From Paracoccus sp. SMMA_5_TC (GTDB taxonomy: Bacteria; Pseudomonadota; Alphaproteobacteria; Rhodobacterales; Rhodobacteraceae), in contig NZ_CP102355.1 of the NCBI RefSeq assembly GCF_009696685.2, forward strand, positions 248,001 through 312,000: a stretch of DNA of 64,000 nucleotides, given 5' to 3'. The notes below the pieces were generated by a model. The model did no database searches. It had not been told where the DNA came from and saw only the letters and a program-made list of their open reading frames with translations. Positions 44,564 to 64,000 of this stretch are shown here, piece by piece. Positions within the stretch are counted from its first letter, which is position 1. Every line of letters begins with the position of its first letter. A program made the translations under genes and the position numbers.

Positions 44564-46040
44564 CTTGCGCAGGCTCGGCCGGCTGGTCGAGGTTCATCGC
44601 CGGCCCTACCAGGGTTTCCGCCGCGCGCCCTGCCGCGCTGTCAACGCCGAACATGTTGATGGCACCCAGCAGCATGATCAGCGCCGGCAGCATCAGACCC
44701 AGATACTGCACGACCCCCATGCGCGAACTGACCCCCTCGGTCTCGGCACCGAAATACATGTAATAGACGATGCGCAGGTAGTAGAAGGCACCGATGACCG
44801 AGGCGATGACGCCCAGAAGCGCCAGCCAGCCCAGGCCGGCATCGACTGCGGCCGTCAGCACCCCGAACTTGGCAAAGAAACCAAGCGTCGGCGGCACACC
44901 GGCCAGGCTGAACAGCAGCACCAGCATGGCAAGGCCCTTGACCGGCTCTTGCCAGGCAAAACGGTTCAGCGACGCCAGGTCCGTCACCGGCACACCGTCG
45001 CGTTCCATCGACAGGATGAAGGCGAAGGTGCCGACGTTCATCACCGCATAGATCGCCATGTAGAGCAGCATGGCCTGCACGCCGATGCCGGTGCCGGCCG
45101 CCAGCCCGACCAGCGCAAAACCCATATGCGCGATCGAGGAATAGGCCATCAGCCGCTTGATGTTGGTCTGGCCGATCCCGGCGATCGAGCCCAGGAACAT
45201 CGACATCACCGCCAGCGCCGCGACGATCTGGCTCCAGTCGCCGATGACCTGGCCGAAGGCATCGAACACCAGCCGCGCGATCAGCGCCATCGCGGCCACC
45301 TTGGGCGCAGTGGCGAAAAAGGCGGTAACCGGCGTGGGCGAGCCCTCGTAAACGTCGGGGGTCCACATGTGGAAAGGCACCGCCGATACCTTGAAGGCCA
45401 GGCCGACCAGCATGAACACCAGGCCGAACAGCACCCCAAGCGACAGGCGCCCATCCTGCACCACGGTGATGATGCCGGCGAAATTCGTGGTGCCAGCAAA
45501 GCCATAGACCAGCGAGGCCCCGTAAAGCAGCAGCCCCGAACTGAGCGAGCCCAGGACGAAATACTTAAGCCCCGCCTCGGACGAACGCACCGAGTCGCGG
45601 CGCATCGCGGCCACCACGTAAAGCGCCAGCGATTGCAGCTCCAGCCCCATGTAGAGGGTCAGCAGATCGCCCGCCGACACCATGAACATCATCCCCAGCA
45701 CCGACAGCGCCACCAGGATCGGGAATTCAAACCGCAGCATGTTGCGGCGCTGCATGTAATCGGCGCTGACTGCCATCACCGCGGCCCCGGCGATCAGCAT
45801 CACCACCTTGGAAAACCGCGAGAAGCCGTCGTCGATGAACATGTCGTGGAAAGAGGTGGCGTCTGCACGGCCGCCCATGCCGATCATTGCGGCAATCAAC
45901 AGCAGCACGCCGACAGTGGTCCACAAAAGCGTCGGGGCCAGACGGTCCTTGCCCAGGTAGGAACCCGCCATCAGCGCGGCCAGCGCATAGGCGGCCAGCA
46001 CCACCTCGGGCAGAATGGTCGAGAAATCGAGCGAGGTCAT
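44556..46040 (-). CDS. nuoN: NADH-quinone oxidoreductase subunit N
   Basis: A 494-residue antiporter-like membrane subunit of complex I (Mrp/NuoL-M-N family), with about 14 hydrophobic segments. It begins [20 protein letters not shown]. The conserved channel stretch [14 protein letters not shown] with its glutamate is present, and [15 protein letters not shown] is the family signature. The C-terminus is polar. It follows nuoM after nine bases and is the last nuo gene; its stop lies inside the birA start region. Confidence 0.96.
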   Translation of the reverse strand: MTSLDFSTILPEVVLAAYALAALMAGSYLGKDRLAPTLLWTTVGVLLLIAAMIGMGGRADATSFHDMFIDDGFSRFSKVVMLIAGAAVMAVSADYMQRRNMLRFEFPILVALSVLGMMFMVSAGDLLTLYMGLELQSLALYVVAAMRRDSVRSSEAGLKYFVLGSLSSGLLLYGASLVYGFAGTTNFAGIITVVQDGRLSLGVLFGLVFMLVGLAFKVSAVPFHMWTPDVYEGSPTPVTAFFATAPKVAAMALIARLVFDAFGQVIGDWSQIVAALAVMSMFLGSIAGIGQTNIKRLMAYSSIAHMGFALVGLAAGTGIGVQAMLLYMAIYAVMNVGTFAFILSMERDGVPVTDLASLNRFAWQEPVKGLAMLVLLFSLAGVPPTLGFFAKFGVLTAAVDAGLGWLALLGVIASVIGAFYYLRIVYYMYFGAETEGVSSRMGVVQYLGLMLPALIMLLGAINMFGVDSAAGRAAETLVGPAMNLDQPAEPAQGE

Positions 46041-46049
46041 GGCTGCCCC

Positions 46050-51687
<5,638 letters not shown>

Positions 51688-51692
51688 GGTCT

Positions 51693-52745
<1,053 letters not shown>

Positions 52746-52748
52746 TCA

Positions 52749-53528
52749 TCACGCCGCGGGAATGCCGCGCGTCTTGCATTCCTGCAAGGTCTCTTTCGTT
52801 GTCATCACCGTCAGTCCCATCGGTTTCCGATTCGACAGGGTAAAGACGGATCCGACGATCATCTTGCCGTTGCGCTTGTCGCTGAGCGTCCGGATATGGC
52901 GGGCATAGACCGCGCCCTTGGCATCCGCCCAGCTGGCCAGCGCGCATGTGGCATAGGCGAAGGCCGTGTCGGCGTCCACCCCACTGCGCAGGTTTGCCGT
53001 CACTTCGACCAGGCTGTCGTCGCCCTTGCGCGAGCTGGCCAATGCCGCGACCCGGGCCCCACGGTAATCCTTGGGATCGGCGGCGAAACTCTTGGGCAGG
53101 TTCAGGCGCAGCGGCCGGGTGCGGGCGGCGAAATCGGCCAATGCCTTTTCCTGGGCGGTGGGCGCGCGCCGCCGCACCGGCCCCAGATCGGGCATTCCCG
53201 ACAGGTCCAGGCCCAGATTGGCGTTCAGCGCCATCAGATCCGCCTCGGTCACGGCAAAGGCGTCGCGGCCGCCGGGGCTGTCCAGCGCCATCTCGCTGAC
53301 CGATCCGTCAGGCTCGAGAATCAGGATCGCCCCGGATTTCGTCGAGATGCGCGCGCGGCTGAGCACCTGCTTGCCCGGCGCACCGGCATCGCTGTGCAGC
53401 ACCGCCACGGCCAGCGCCTCGGGTTTGCCCTTGGGGCGAGCGTGATCGCGCAGCGCATCGGATGCACACCCCGCCAGCAGCGCGGCTGCCAGGATCGCCG
53501 GGATCACGTTCCGCAAGGCGCCACGCAT
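52749..53528 (-). CDS. Putative lipoprotein of unknown function in the nuo operon
   Basis: A 259-residue protein with a lipoprotein signal peptide ending in the lipobox LLAG-Cys21. After the cysteine comes a mixed alpha/beta region with TKSGAILILEPDGSVSEMAL and a Cys-containing C-terminus (LQECKTRGIPAA). No catalytic motif is recognised. It lies between nuoG (five-base gap) and nuoH (18-base gap), so it should be made together with complex I. A periplasmic lipoprotein is odd in an operon for an enzyme whose hydrophilic arm is cytoplasmic. The function is unknown. Confidence 0.75.
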   Translation of the reverse strand: MRGALRNVIPAILAAALLAGCASDALRDHARPKGKPEALAVAVLHSDAGAPGKQVLSRARISTKSGAILILEPDGSVSEMALDSPGGRDAFAVTEADLMALNANLGLDLSGMPDLGPVRRRAPTAQEKALADFAARTRPLRLNLPKSFAADPKDYRGARVAALASSRKGDDSLVEVTANLRSGVDADTAFAYATCALASWADAKGAVYARHIRTLSDKRNGKMIVGSVFTLSNRKPMGLTVMTTKETLQECKTRGIPAA

Positions 53529-53533
53529 CGCGT

Positions 53534-55552
53534 CTACTCCGCCGCCAGGGCCGGGGCGCGGCGTGCCGCGGCCATCGCCGACAGTTCCGCCATCAACGGC
53601 GAGCAGCGCGCGATGGGGTTGGTCAGGTAGAAATCCGACACCGCGGGACGGAAGCTGGCCTGTCCCAGATCGAACCGGGTCAACGCCTGCCAGGCGTTTT
53701 CCGGCACCTGGTCGATCTGCGCCAGATGCGGCACCGCCGCAATGAGCTGGCGGCGCAGGCCGGCCAGGCTGTCCCAGGGCTGGGTCATGCCCAGTTCGGC
53801 CGACAGGGCGCGCAGGATCGCCCAGTTTTCCTTGCCCTCGCCGGGGGCGAAATTCGCGCGCATCGCCAGCTGCGGCCGGCCCTCGGTATTGACGAACAGG
53901 CCGTTTTCCTCGGTGTAGCAGGCGCCGGGCAGGATGATGTCGGCCCGATGGGCGCCACGGTCGCCATGGCTGCCCTGATAGATCACAAAGGCACCAGCGG
54001 CGATGTCGATTTCATCCGCGCCCAGGTTATAGATCACTTCGGCGCCATCGACCGCGGCGGCAAGGCCGCCTTCGGTGACCGCGCCGATGTCCATGGCCCC
54101 CACGCGGCTGGCGGCAGTATGCAGCACCAGCAGCTTGCAATCCGCCATCTCGCACAGGCGCATGGCATGGGCCAGCACCGCCTCGCCATCGGCCTCGCGC
54201 AGCGCGCCCTGGCCCACGATGACGATGCCGGGGGTTCCTGCACTGTCCTTGAAATCGCCGTCGGCCAGCCGTTCCAGCGCCGCGCGATCCTCGCCGAGAT
54301 GGCGATAGTCATAGGTCAGGTCCGCCGCCGGCCCCACCAGCGACACCTGCGCGCCATTGGCCCAGGCCTTGCGGATGCGGGCATTCAGCACCGGCGCCTC
54401 GTCGCGCGGATTGGTGCCGATCAGCAGGATGCGGCGGGCCGTGTCGATGTCGGCGATGCGGGCGGTGCCGACATAGGCCGAGCGGTTGCCCGCCGGCAGG
54501 CGCGCACCATCGGTGCGACATTCGACGCGGCCGCCAAGCCCCTCGACCAGCTGCTTCAGCGCAAAGGCCGCCTCGACCGGGACCAGATCGCCGATCAGGC
54601 CGGCCAGCTTGCGCCCGCGCATCGCGGCCGCCGCGGCGGCAAGCGCCTCGGGCCAGCTGGCCGGGCGCAGACGGCCGTTTTCGCGGATATAGGGCCGGTC
54701 CAGGCGCTGGCGGCGCAAGCCGTCCCAGACGAAACGGGTCTTGTCGCTGATCCATTCCTCATTCACGCCGTCATGGTTGCGCGGCAGGATGCGCATGACC
54801 TCGCGCCCCTTGGTGTCGACGCGGATGTTGCTGCCGAGCGCGTCCATCACGTCGATGGTCTCGGTCTTGGTCAGCTCCCACGGCCGGGCGGTAAAGGCAT
54901 AGGGCTTGCTGACCAGCGCACCGACCGGGCACAGGTCGATGATGTTGCCCTGCAGGTTCGATTCCAGCGTCTGGTTCAGATAGCTGGTGATCTCGGCATC
55001 CTCGCCGCGGCCGGTCTGGCCCATCTGGGTGATGCCCGCGACCTCGGTGGTAAAGCGCACGCAGCGGGTGCAGCTGATGCAGCGGGTCATGTGGGTTTCG
55101 ACCAGCGGTCCCAGGTTCAGATCCTCGCTTGCGCGCTTGGGTTCGCGATAGCGGCTGAAATCGACGCCATAGGCCATGGCCTGATCCTGGAGGTCGCATT
55201 CGCCCCCCTGGTCGCAGATCGGGCAGTCCAGCGGATGGTTGATCAGCAGGAACTCCATCACCCCTTCCCGGGCCTTCTTGACCATGGGAGAGTTGGTGCG
55301 GATTTCGGCCGGGGCACCGTCCGGACCAGGGCGCAGATCCTTGACCTGCATCGCGCAGGACGCCGCCGGCCTGGGCGGGCCGCCCACCACCTCGACCAGG
55401 CACATCCGGCAGTTGCCGGCGATCGACAGCCGCTCGTGATAGCAGAAGCGCGGCACCTCGATTCCAGCCTGTTCACAGGCCTGGATCAGGGTCAGGTTCG
55501 GATCGACCTCGATCACCACGTCGTCGATCTTGAGCTTGCGAAGGTCCGCCAT
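53534..55552 (-). CDS. nuoG: NADH-quinone oxidoreductase subunit G
   Basis: A 672-residue iron-sulfur subunit. The N-terminal [2Fe-2S] ferredoxin domain has [20 protein letters not shown]. Next come HxxxCxxC and the [4Fe-4S] sites ([14 protein letters not shown] and [10 protein letters not shown]). A molybdopterin-oxidoreductase-like domain without catalytic molybdenum follows (about 220-672). The length agrees with the Paracoccus-type subunit and is shorter than E. coli NuoG (about 908 aa). It is preceded by a 133-base gap with a perfect 22-bp palindrome. Confidence 0.96.
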   Translation of the reverse strand: MADLRKLKIDDVVIEVDPNLTLIQACEQAGIEVPRFCYHERLSIAGNCRMCLVEVVGGPPRPAASCAMQVKDLRPGPDGAPAEIRTNSPMVKKAREGVMEFLLINHPLDCPICDQGGECDLQDQAMAYGVDFSRYREPKRASEDLNLGPLVETHMTRCISCTRCVRFTTEVAGITQMGQTGRGEDAEITSYLNQTLESNLQGNIIDLCPVGALVSKPYAFTARPWELTKTETIDVMDALGSNIRVDTKGREVMRILPRNHDGVNEEWISDKTRFVWDGLRRQRLDRPYIRENGRLRPASWPEALAAAAAAMRGRKLAGLIGDLVPVEAAFALKQLVEGLGGRVECRTDGARLPAGNRSAYVGTARIADIDTARRILLIGTNPRDEAPVLNARIRKAWANGAQVSLVGPAADLTYDYRHLGEDRAALERLADGDFKDSAGTPGIVIVGQGALREADGEAVLAHAMRLCEMADCKLLVLHTAASRVGAMDIGAVTEGGLAAAVDGAEVIYNLGADEIDIAAGAFVIYQGSHGDRGAHRADIILPGACYTEENGLFVNTEGRPQLAMRANFAPGEGKENWAILRALSAELGMTQPWDSLAGLRRQLIAAVPHLAQIDQVPENAWQALTRFDLGQASFRPAVSDFYLTNPIARCSPLMAELSAMAAARRAPALAAE

Positions 55553-55585
55553 TCTGTCTTTCCTTATCCCGCGCGGCGACTGGTG

Positions 55586-55607
55586 CTGCCGGACGCGCGT
55601 CCGGCAG
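55586..55607 (-). other. Perfect 22-bp palindrome between an accessory gene and nuoG
   Basis: The 22 bases beginning CTGCCGGAC and ending GTCCGGCAG read the same on both strands and would fold as a 9-bp stem with a GCGC loop in RNA. It lies 78 bases after the stop at 55686 and 33 bases before the nuoG start. There is no U-tract. It may be an attenuator, an RNA-processing or stability hairpin, or a protein site. Confidence 0.55.
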
Positions 55608-55685
55608 AATGCACGCGATGCAAATGCAGGCCGCAGCCGGGCCCGGTTTCCTGTGCTGAAAGGCTGTTCATGCGCCGCGCCATGG

Positions 55686-56138
55686 TCACTGAACCCTTAC
55701 AAAGGCGCGGGGCAGCACCCGTGCGATGCGATCCTGATCGCCGCGGCGCAAGACCACTGTCATGGCATCGCGGGCCGCGTCGAAGCTGACGGTGGCCCGC
55801 ACGGGTTCGGCCGAGTTATAGGGCAAGGCGCGGTTCGCGCGGGTGACATAGCGGCTGCCGTCCGGTCGCCAGCAGCTGATTTCCGCATCCGAGACATTGC
55901 CCGTCAGCCGCAGCACCGGCTTGCCGACCAGATTGCGCGTCGCCTTGACCCGCACGCCGGGACCGCTGGCATCGCAGGAAATATCCGCAGGGGCCAGCAG
56001 GTCGAACTGAAGATAGAACTTTTCGGCGGTCGGCGCCCAGGGCTGCGACGGCTCACCGGCCAGGGCATCGCCTGCGATCATCGCCGCTGCCGCCGCCGCC
56101 ATCAGCCCCAATCCGATCCAGTTCAGCCATTTTCTCAT
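55686..56138 (-). CDS. Small secreted protein of unknown function in the nuo operon
   Basis: A 150-residue exported protein: a signal peptide or anchor (about 1-28, [20 protein letters not shown]), then a beta-rich domain with two cysteines (ISCDASGPG and ISCWRPDG) that could form a disulfide in the periplasm. It is not recognised beyond that. Its start overlaps the stop of the DUF5333 gene upstream as ATGA, so the two are made together. It sits between nuoF and nuoG. Confidence 0.7.
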   Translation of the reverse strand: MRKWLNWIGLGLMAAAAAAMIAGDALAGEPSQPWAPTAEKFYLQFDLLAPADISCDASGPGVRVKATRNLVGKPVLRLTGNVSDAEISCWRPDGSRYVTRANRALPYNSAEPVRATVSFDAARDAMTVVLRRGDQDRIARVLPRAFVRVQ

Positions 56139-56533
56139 TTCGCCACCAACAAGCTGCCGATCACGGAATTGTTGCGGATTTCCTGACGGCCCACCATGCA
56201 GAAACTTTCGGGGTCGCCGGGCCTGGCGCCCTTGCGGGTCAGGTAATCCTCGGCCACGGCATAGATTCTGGCCTTTTCGGTCTTGCTGTCCAGAAAGGCG
56301 TCGATCTGGGCCTTGCTGTAACCCTTTTGCTCGGCATAGCGCTTGAGCTTGCGCGCCTCGCCATAGGCATAAAGGATCCGGCCATCGATGCTGGGACAGG
56401 TGCGGCGGATGCGATCGGCCACGCGGGCCGCGATCAGCCGGTCGTTGATGTATTTTTCCTTGGCCAGGGGCTCCAGTGCAGCCGCAGGCGTGGCCAGGGT
56501 GGCCGCGATCAACGCGATGGGCAGAAGTTTCAT
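56135..56533 (-). CDS. DUF5333 family secreted protein in the nuo operon
   Basis: A 132-residue exported protein: signal peptide [19 protein letters not shown], then a helical domain ([27 protein letters not shown] as its start, with [20 protein letters not shown]). I recognise the DUF5333 pattern of Rhodobacterales. ATG 56533 has AAGGAGG upstream; a longer frame to 56695 is arginine-rich shadow. The preceding 163-base gap after nuoF shows no strong promoter. It is coupled to the next small secreted protein gene. Confidence 0.75.
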   Translation of the reverse strand: MKLLPIALIAATLATPAAALEPLAKEKYINDRLIAARVADRIRRTCPSIDGRILYAYGEARKLKRYAEQKGYSKAQIDAFLDSKTEKARIYAVAEDYLTRKGARPGDPESFCMVGRQEIRNNSVIGSLLVAK

Positions 56534-56696
56534 GGCAATTGCCTCCTTGTCATGGCGTGCAGCCATAACACGGCGCCAACCTGCCGGTTCGCCACCATCC
56601 TGTGATCCCGGCGTGAACACGCGCATCGCGCACGACCGTGCCGCCCCCTTGAACAGGGCAGCTGGCGGCAGGCTGAAACGCGCGCGCCAAGCCATG

Positions 56697-58259
<1,563 letters not shown>

Positions 58260-58260
<1 letters not shown>

Positions 58261-58814
58261 CACGCCGCCCCGTCGTTCTGGCCGTCTGCCAGCGCACGCG
58301 CCTGCCCGACCCAATCATCTGCACGAATGCGGCTGCCCATCCGGCCAAGCCGCTGGGCAAAATCGGCTTCGGTCGCGGCATCCCAGGCCGCGATCTGGGC
58401 ATAGCGGGTAACACCGTTCTGGCGCAACCAGTCCGACAGCTTCGGCCCGATGCCCTTGATCCGGGTCAGGTCATCGCCATCCTCCATCGCCGGCGCGGCC
58501 TCGATCGGCATCTGCACCGGCTGGCGCGGCTCGGGCCCCATGCCGGCCGCCACCAGCAGCGCCTGCGGCTGCACCTCGGCCTGACGGCTCTGCCAGTCGC
58601 GCGGCGGCACCGCCTCGAGCGGCGGCAGGGGCGCAGGCTGATCGTGGCACACCAGCCATTGCATCAATGCCCCGAACAGAACTGCCGTCACCACACCCAG
58701 AAACAGCCCGCCCCAGAAGGACAGATCGCCGATGCCGGCCGTGAACAGCACCACCAGAACCCCGGCGATTGCCGCCGAGATCCAGCAGTTCCTGTTGCAT
58801 TCCGACCGTTCCAT
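58260..58814 (-). CDS. Two-helix membrane protein with C-terminal helix-hairpin-helix domain
   Basis: A 184-residue protein. A Cys-containing start (MERSECNRNCWISAAIAGV) leads into two hydrophobic helices (about 12-52). A proline-rich linker follows, then a C-terminal helix-hairpin-helix-like domain (DDLTRIKGIGPKLSDWLRQNG, then DFAQRLGRMGSRIRADDW). The same HhH-type segment occurs, from memory, as a C-terminal extension of NuoE in some Rhodobacter species. Here it is a separate gene 26 bases after nuoE. It may bind nucleic acid or serve as a protein-docking module. Confidence 0.78.
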
Positions 58815-58840
58815 TGCGGGCTGTCCCTTGCTGTCGCCGG

Positions 58841-59562
58841 TCAGGCGGTTTCCCCGGCCTTGAGCCAGGGGGTCTTGATCGGCAGTTCGGTGCCGTCGAT
58901 GCGCTTGATGGTGTCGGCCTGTTCCAGCGCCAGCGCCACGCTGGCATTGCGGTCCGGACCGCTTCCCTTCAACCCCGCCAGCGCCACCGGCCCGCCCAGC
59001 GGCTCGGCAGCGAAACGGCCGTTCTGCGGCCCCGGCACCGGCACCTCGCCGGCGGCAAAGCTGTCGATCAGCGCCGACAGCCTTTCGGCCGTCAGATCCT
59101 CGTAGAAGTCCTTGCCGATCTGCGCCATGGGCGCATTGGTGCAGGCACCCAGACACTCGACCTCTTCCCAGCTGAAGCGGCCATCCGCCGACAGGGTGTG
59201 CGGCGTGGGCGCGATCTTTTCCTGGCAGACCCGGATCAGATCCTCGGCGCCGCAGATCATGCAGGTGGTGGTGCCGCAGATCTGGATATGCGCCACACTG
59301 CCCACGGGTTGCAGCTGGAACATGAAATAGAAGGTCGCAACCTCCAGCGCACGAATATGCGGCATGCCCAGAAGGTCGGCGCAATATTCGATGGCGGGCC
59401 GGCTCAGCCATCCCTCCTGCTCCTGGGCGCGCCACAATACCGGAATGATCGCCGATTGCTGGCGACCCGGCGGGTATTTGGTCATCTGGGCCCGGGCCCA
59501 TTCCAGATTGGCGGGCGTGAACTCGAACGAGTCCGGCTGATGGGGGGACAGTCGGCGCAGCA

Positions 59563-59563
<1 letters not shown>
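58841..59563 (-). CDS. nuoE: NADH-quinone oxidoreductase subunit E ([2Fe-2S])
   Basis: A 240-residue thioredoxin-fold subunit with cluster N1a. The four ligands are Cys96, Cys101, Cys137 and Cys141 ([12 protein letters not shown] and [10 protein letters not shown]). The last 70 residues form a hydrophilic tail usual for the Paracoccus subunit. ATG overlaps the nuoD stop by one base (TGATG). Confidence 0.97.
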
Positions 59564-62787
<3,224 letters not shown>

Positions 62788-62795
62788 CTAAGGCC

Positions 62796-62824
62796 CGTTT
62801 AGCCCCGGCGGCGAATATGGTCAA
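62796..62824 (-). promoter_or_regulatory. Promoter of the nuo operon
   Basis: TTGACC, a 17-base spacer and TAAACG on the minus strand lie upstream of nuoA, giving a leader of about 60 bases. It is the best match in the 197-base gap between uvrA and nuoA. No other promoter of this quality is visible inside the operon. Confidence 0.6.
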
Positions 62825-62927
62825 CGGTCGGACCCCTCGCAGCGCGGGGATTCGACACACCCTGACCCCCGAAATGCCCGCATTTTTCCGCGTCCGCCCC
62901 CGGCCTGCCGCGAGCGGACCGGGCGGG

Positions 62928-64000
<1,073 letters not shown>

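Noticed and set aside
62870..62927. Terminator after uvrA
   Set aside because: The GTCCGC/GCGGAC repeat has a long loop and is followed by A-run rather than T-run on the uvrA strand.

Overview
The window is chromosomal DNA from a GC-rich alphaproteobacterium, most likely Paracoccus or a close Rhodobacterales relative. The main evidence is the 14-gene complex I (nuo/nqo) operon. Its subunit lengths (NuoF 431, NuoD 412, NuoB 174 aa) and its pattern of extra reading frames, ending in birA, match what I remember of the Paracoccus denitrificans nqo cluster. CobS/CobT aerobic cobaltochelatase, a DUF1150-hsp20 pair, an RskA-type anti-sigma factor and malic enzyme fused to a phosphotransacetylase-like domain also fit. 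I see no insertion sequence, prophage, CRISPR array, rRNA or tRNA. Coding density is very high: no gene-free stretch exceeds about 235 bases.

Layout. 1-4 kb (minus strand): the N-terminal part of an FAD-linked oxidase, a DUF808 membrane protein, and an ECF sigma / anti-sigma / fasciclin set. 4.1-10.3 kb (plus): cobS, cobT, a glycosyltransferase and an M24 aminopeptidase. 10.3-17 kb: a TerC-like DUF475 protein, a DUF1045 2H-phosphoesterase-like protein, then a tightly overlapping minus-strand run ybjN-proC-csaA-hydroxypyruvate reductase-glycerate kinase-corA. 17-22.5 kb: cobC, purEK, a YdcH-like protein, hsp20-DUF1150, trxB and an Lrp-type regulator. 22.5-30 kb: lgt-midA-pgeF, a UbiK-like protein, a DUF6476 protein, an RluA-family pseudouridine synthase, rpoH, an unknown membrane protein and a SPOR protein. 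30-34.6 kb: a five-gene nucleoside salvage operon cdd-deoA-deoB-add-upp in which every junction overlaps. 34.8-39.2 kb (plus): maeB and prpE. 39.2-62.7 kb (minus): the nuo operon, running nuoA to nuoN with at least eight extra small genes, then birA, coaX, rnj, trmB and aroA. 62.9-64 kb: the C-terminal part of uvrA.

How the genes work together. The largest unit is respiratory complex I with its interspersed accessory genes, one of which (a 28-codon frame between nuoH and nuoI) is easily missed. A possible complex I assembly methyltransferase (midA) lies 35 kb away. Cobalamin synthesis is represented by cobS, cobT and cobC in two places. Carbon metabolism genes (maeB, prpE, hydroxypyruvate reductase, glycerate kinase) handle C3 units, and prpE has upstream TTTGCAAA sites that suggest acyl-CoA-responsive control. 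rpoH and a small heat-shock protein gene with an RpoH-like promoter occur in the same window.

Architecture. Three convergent gene pairs end inside one shared CTAG, one divergent pair starts inside one shared CATG, and many same-strand junctions use ATGA or TGATG overlaps. Most functional calls rest on motif recognition from the sequence. Promoters and hairpins are inferences by eye.
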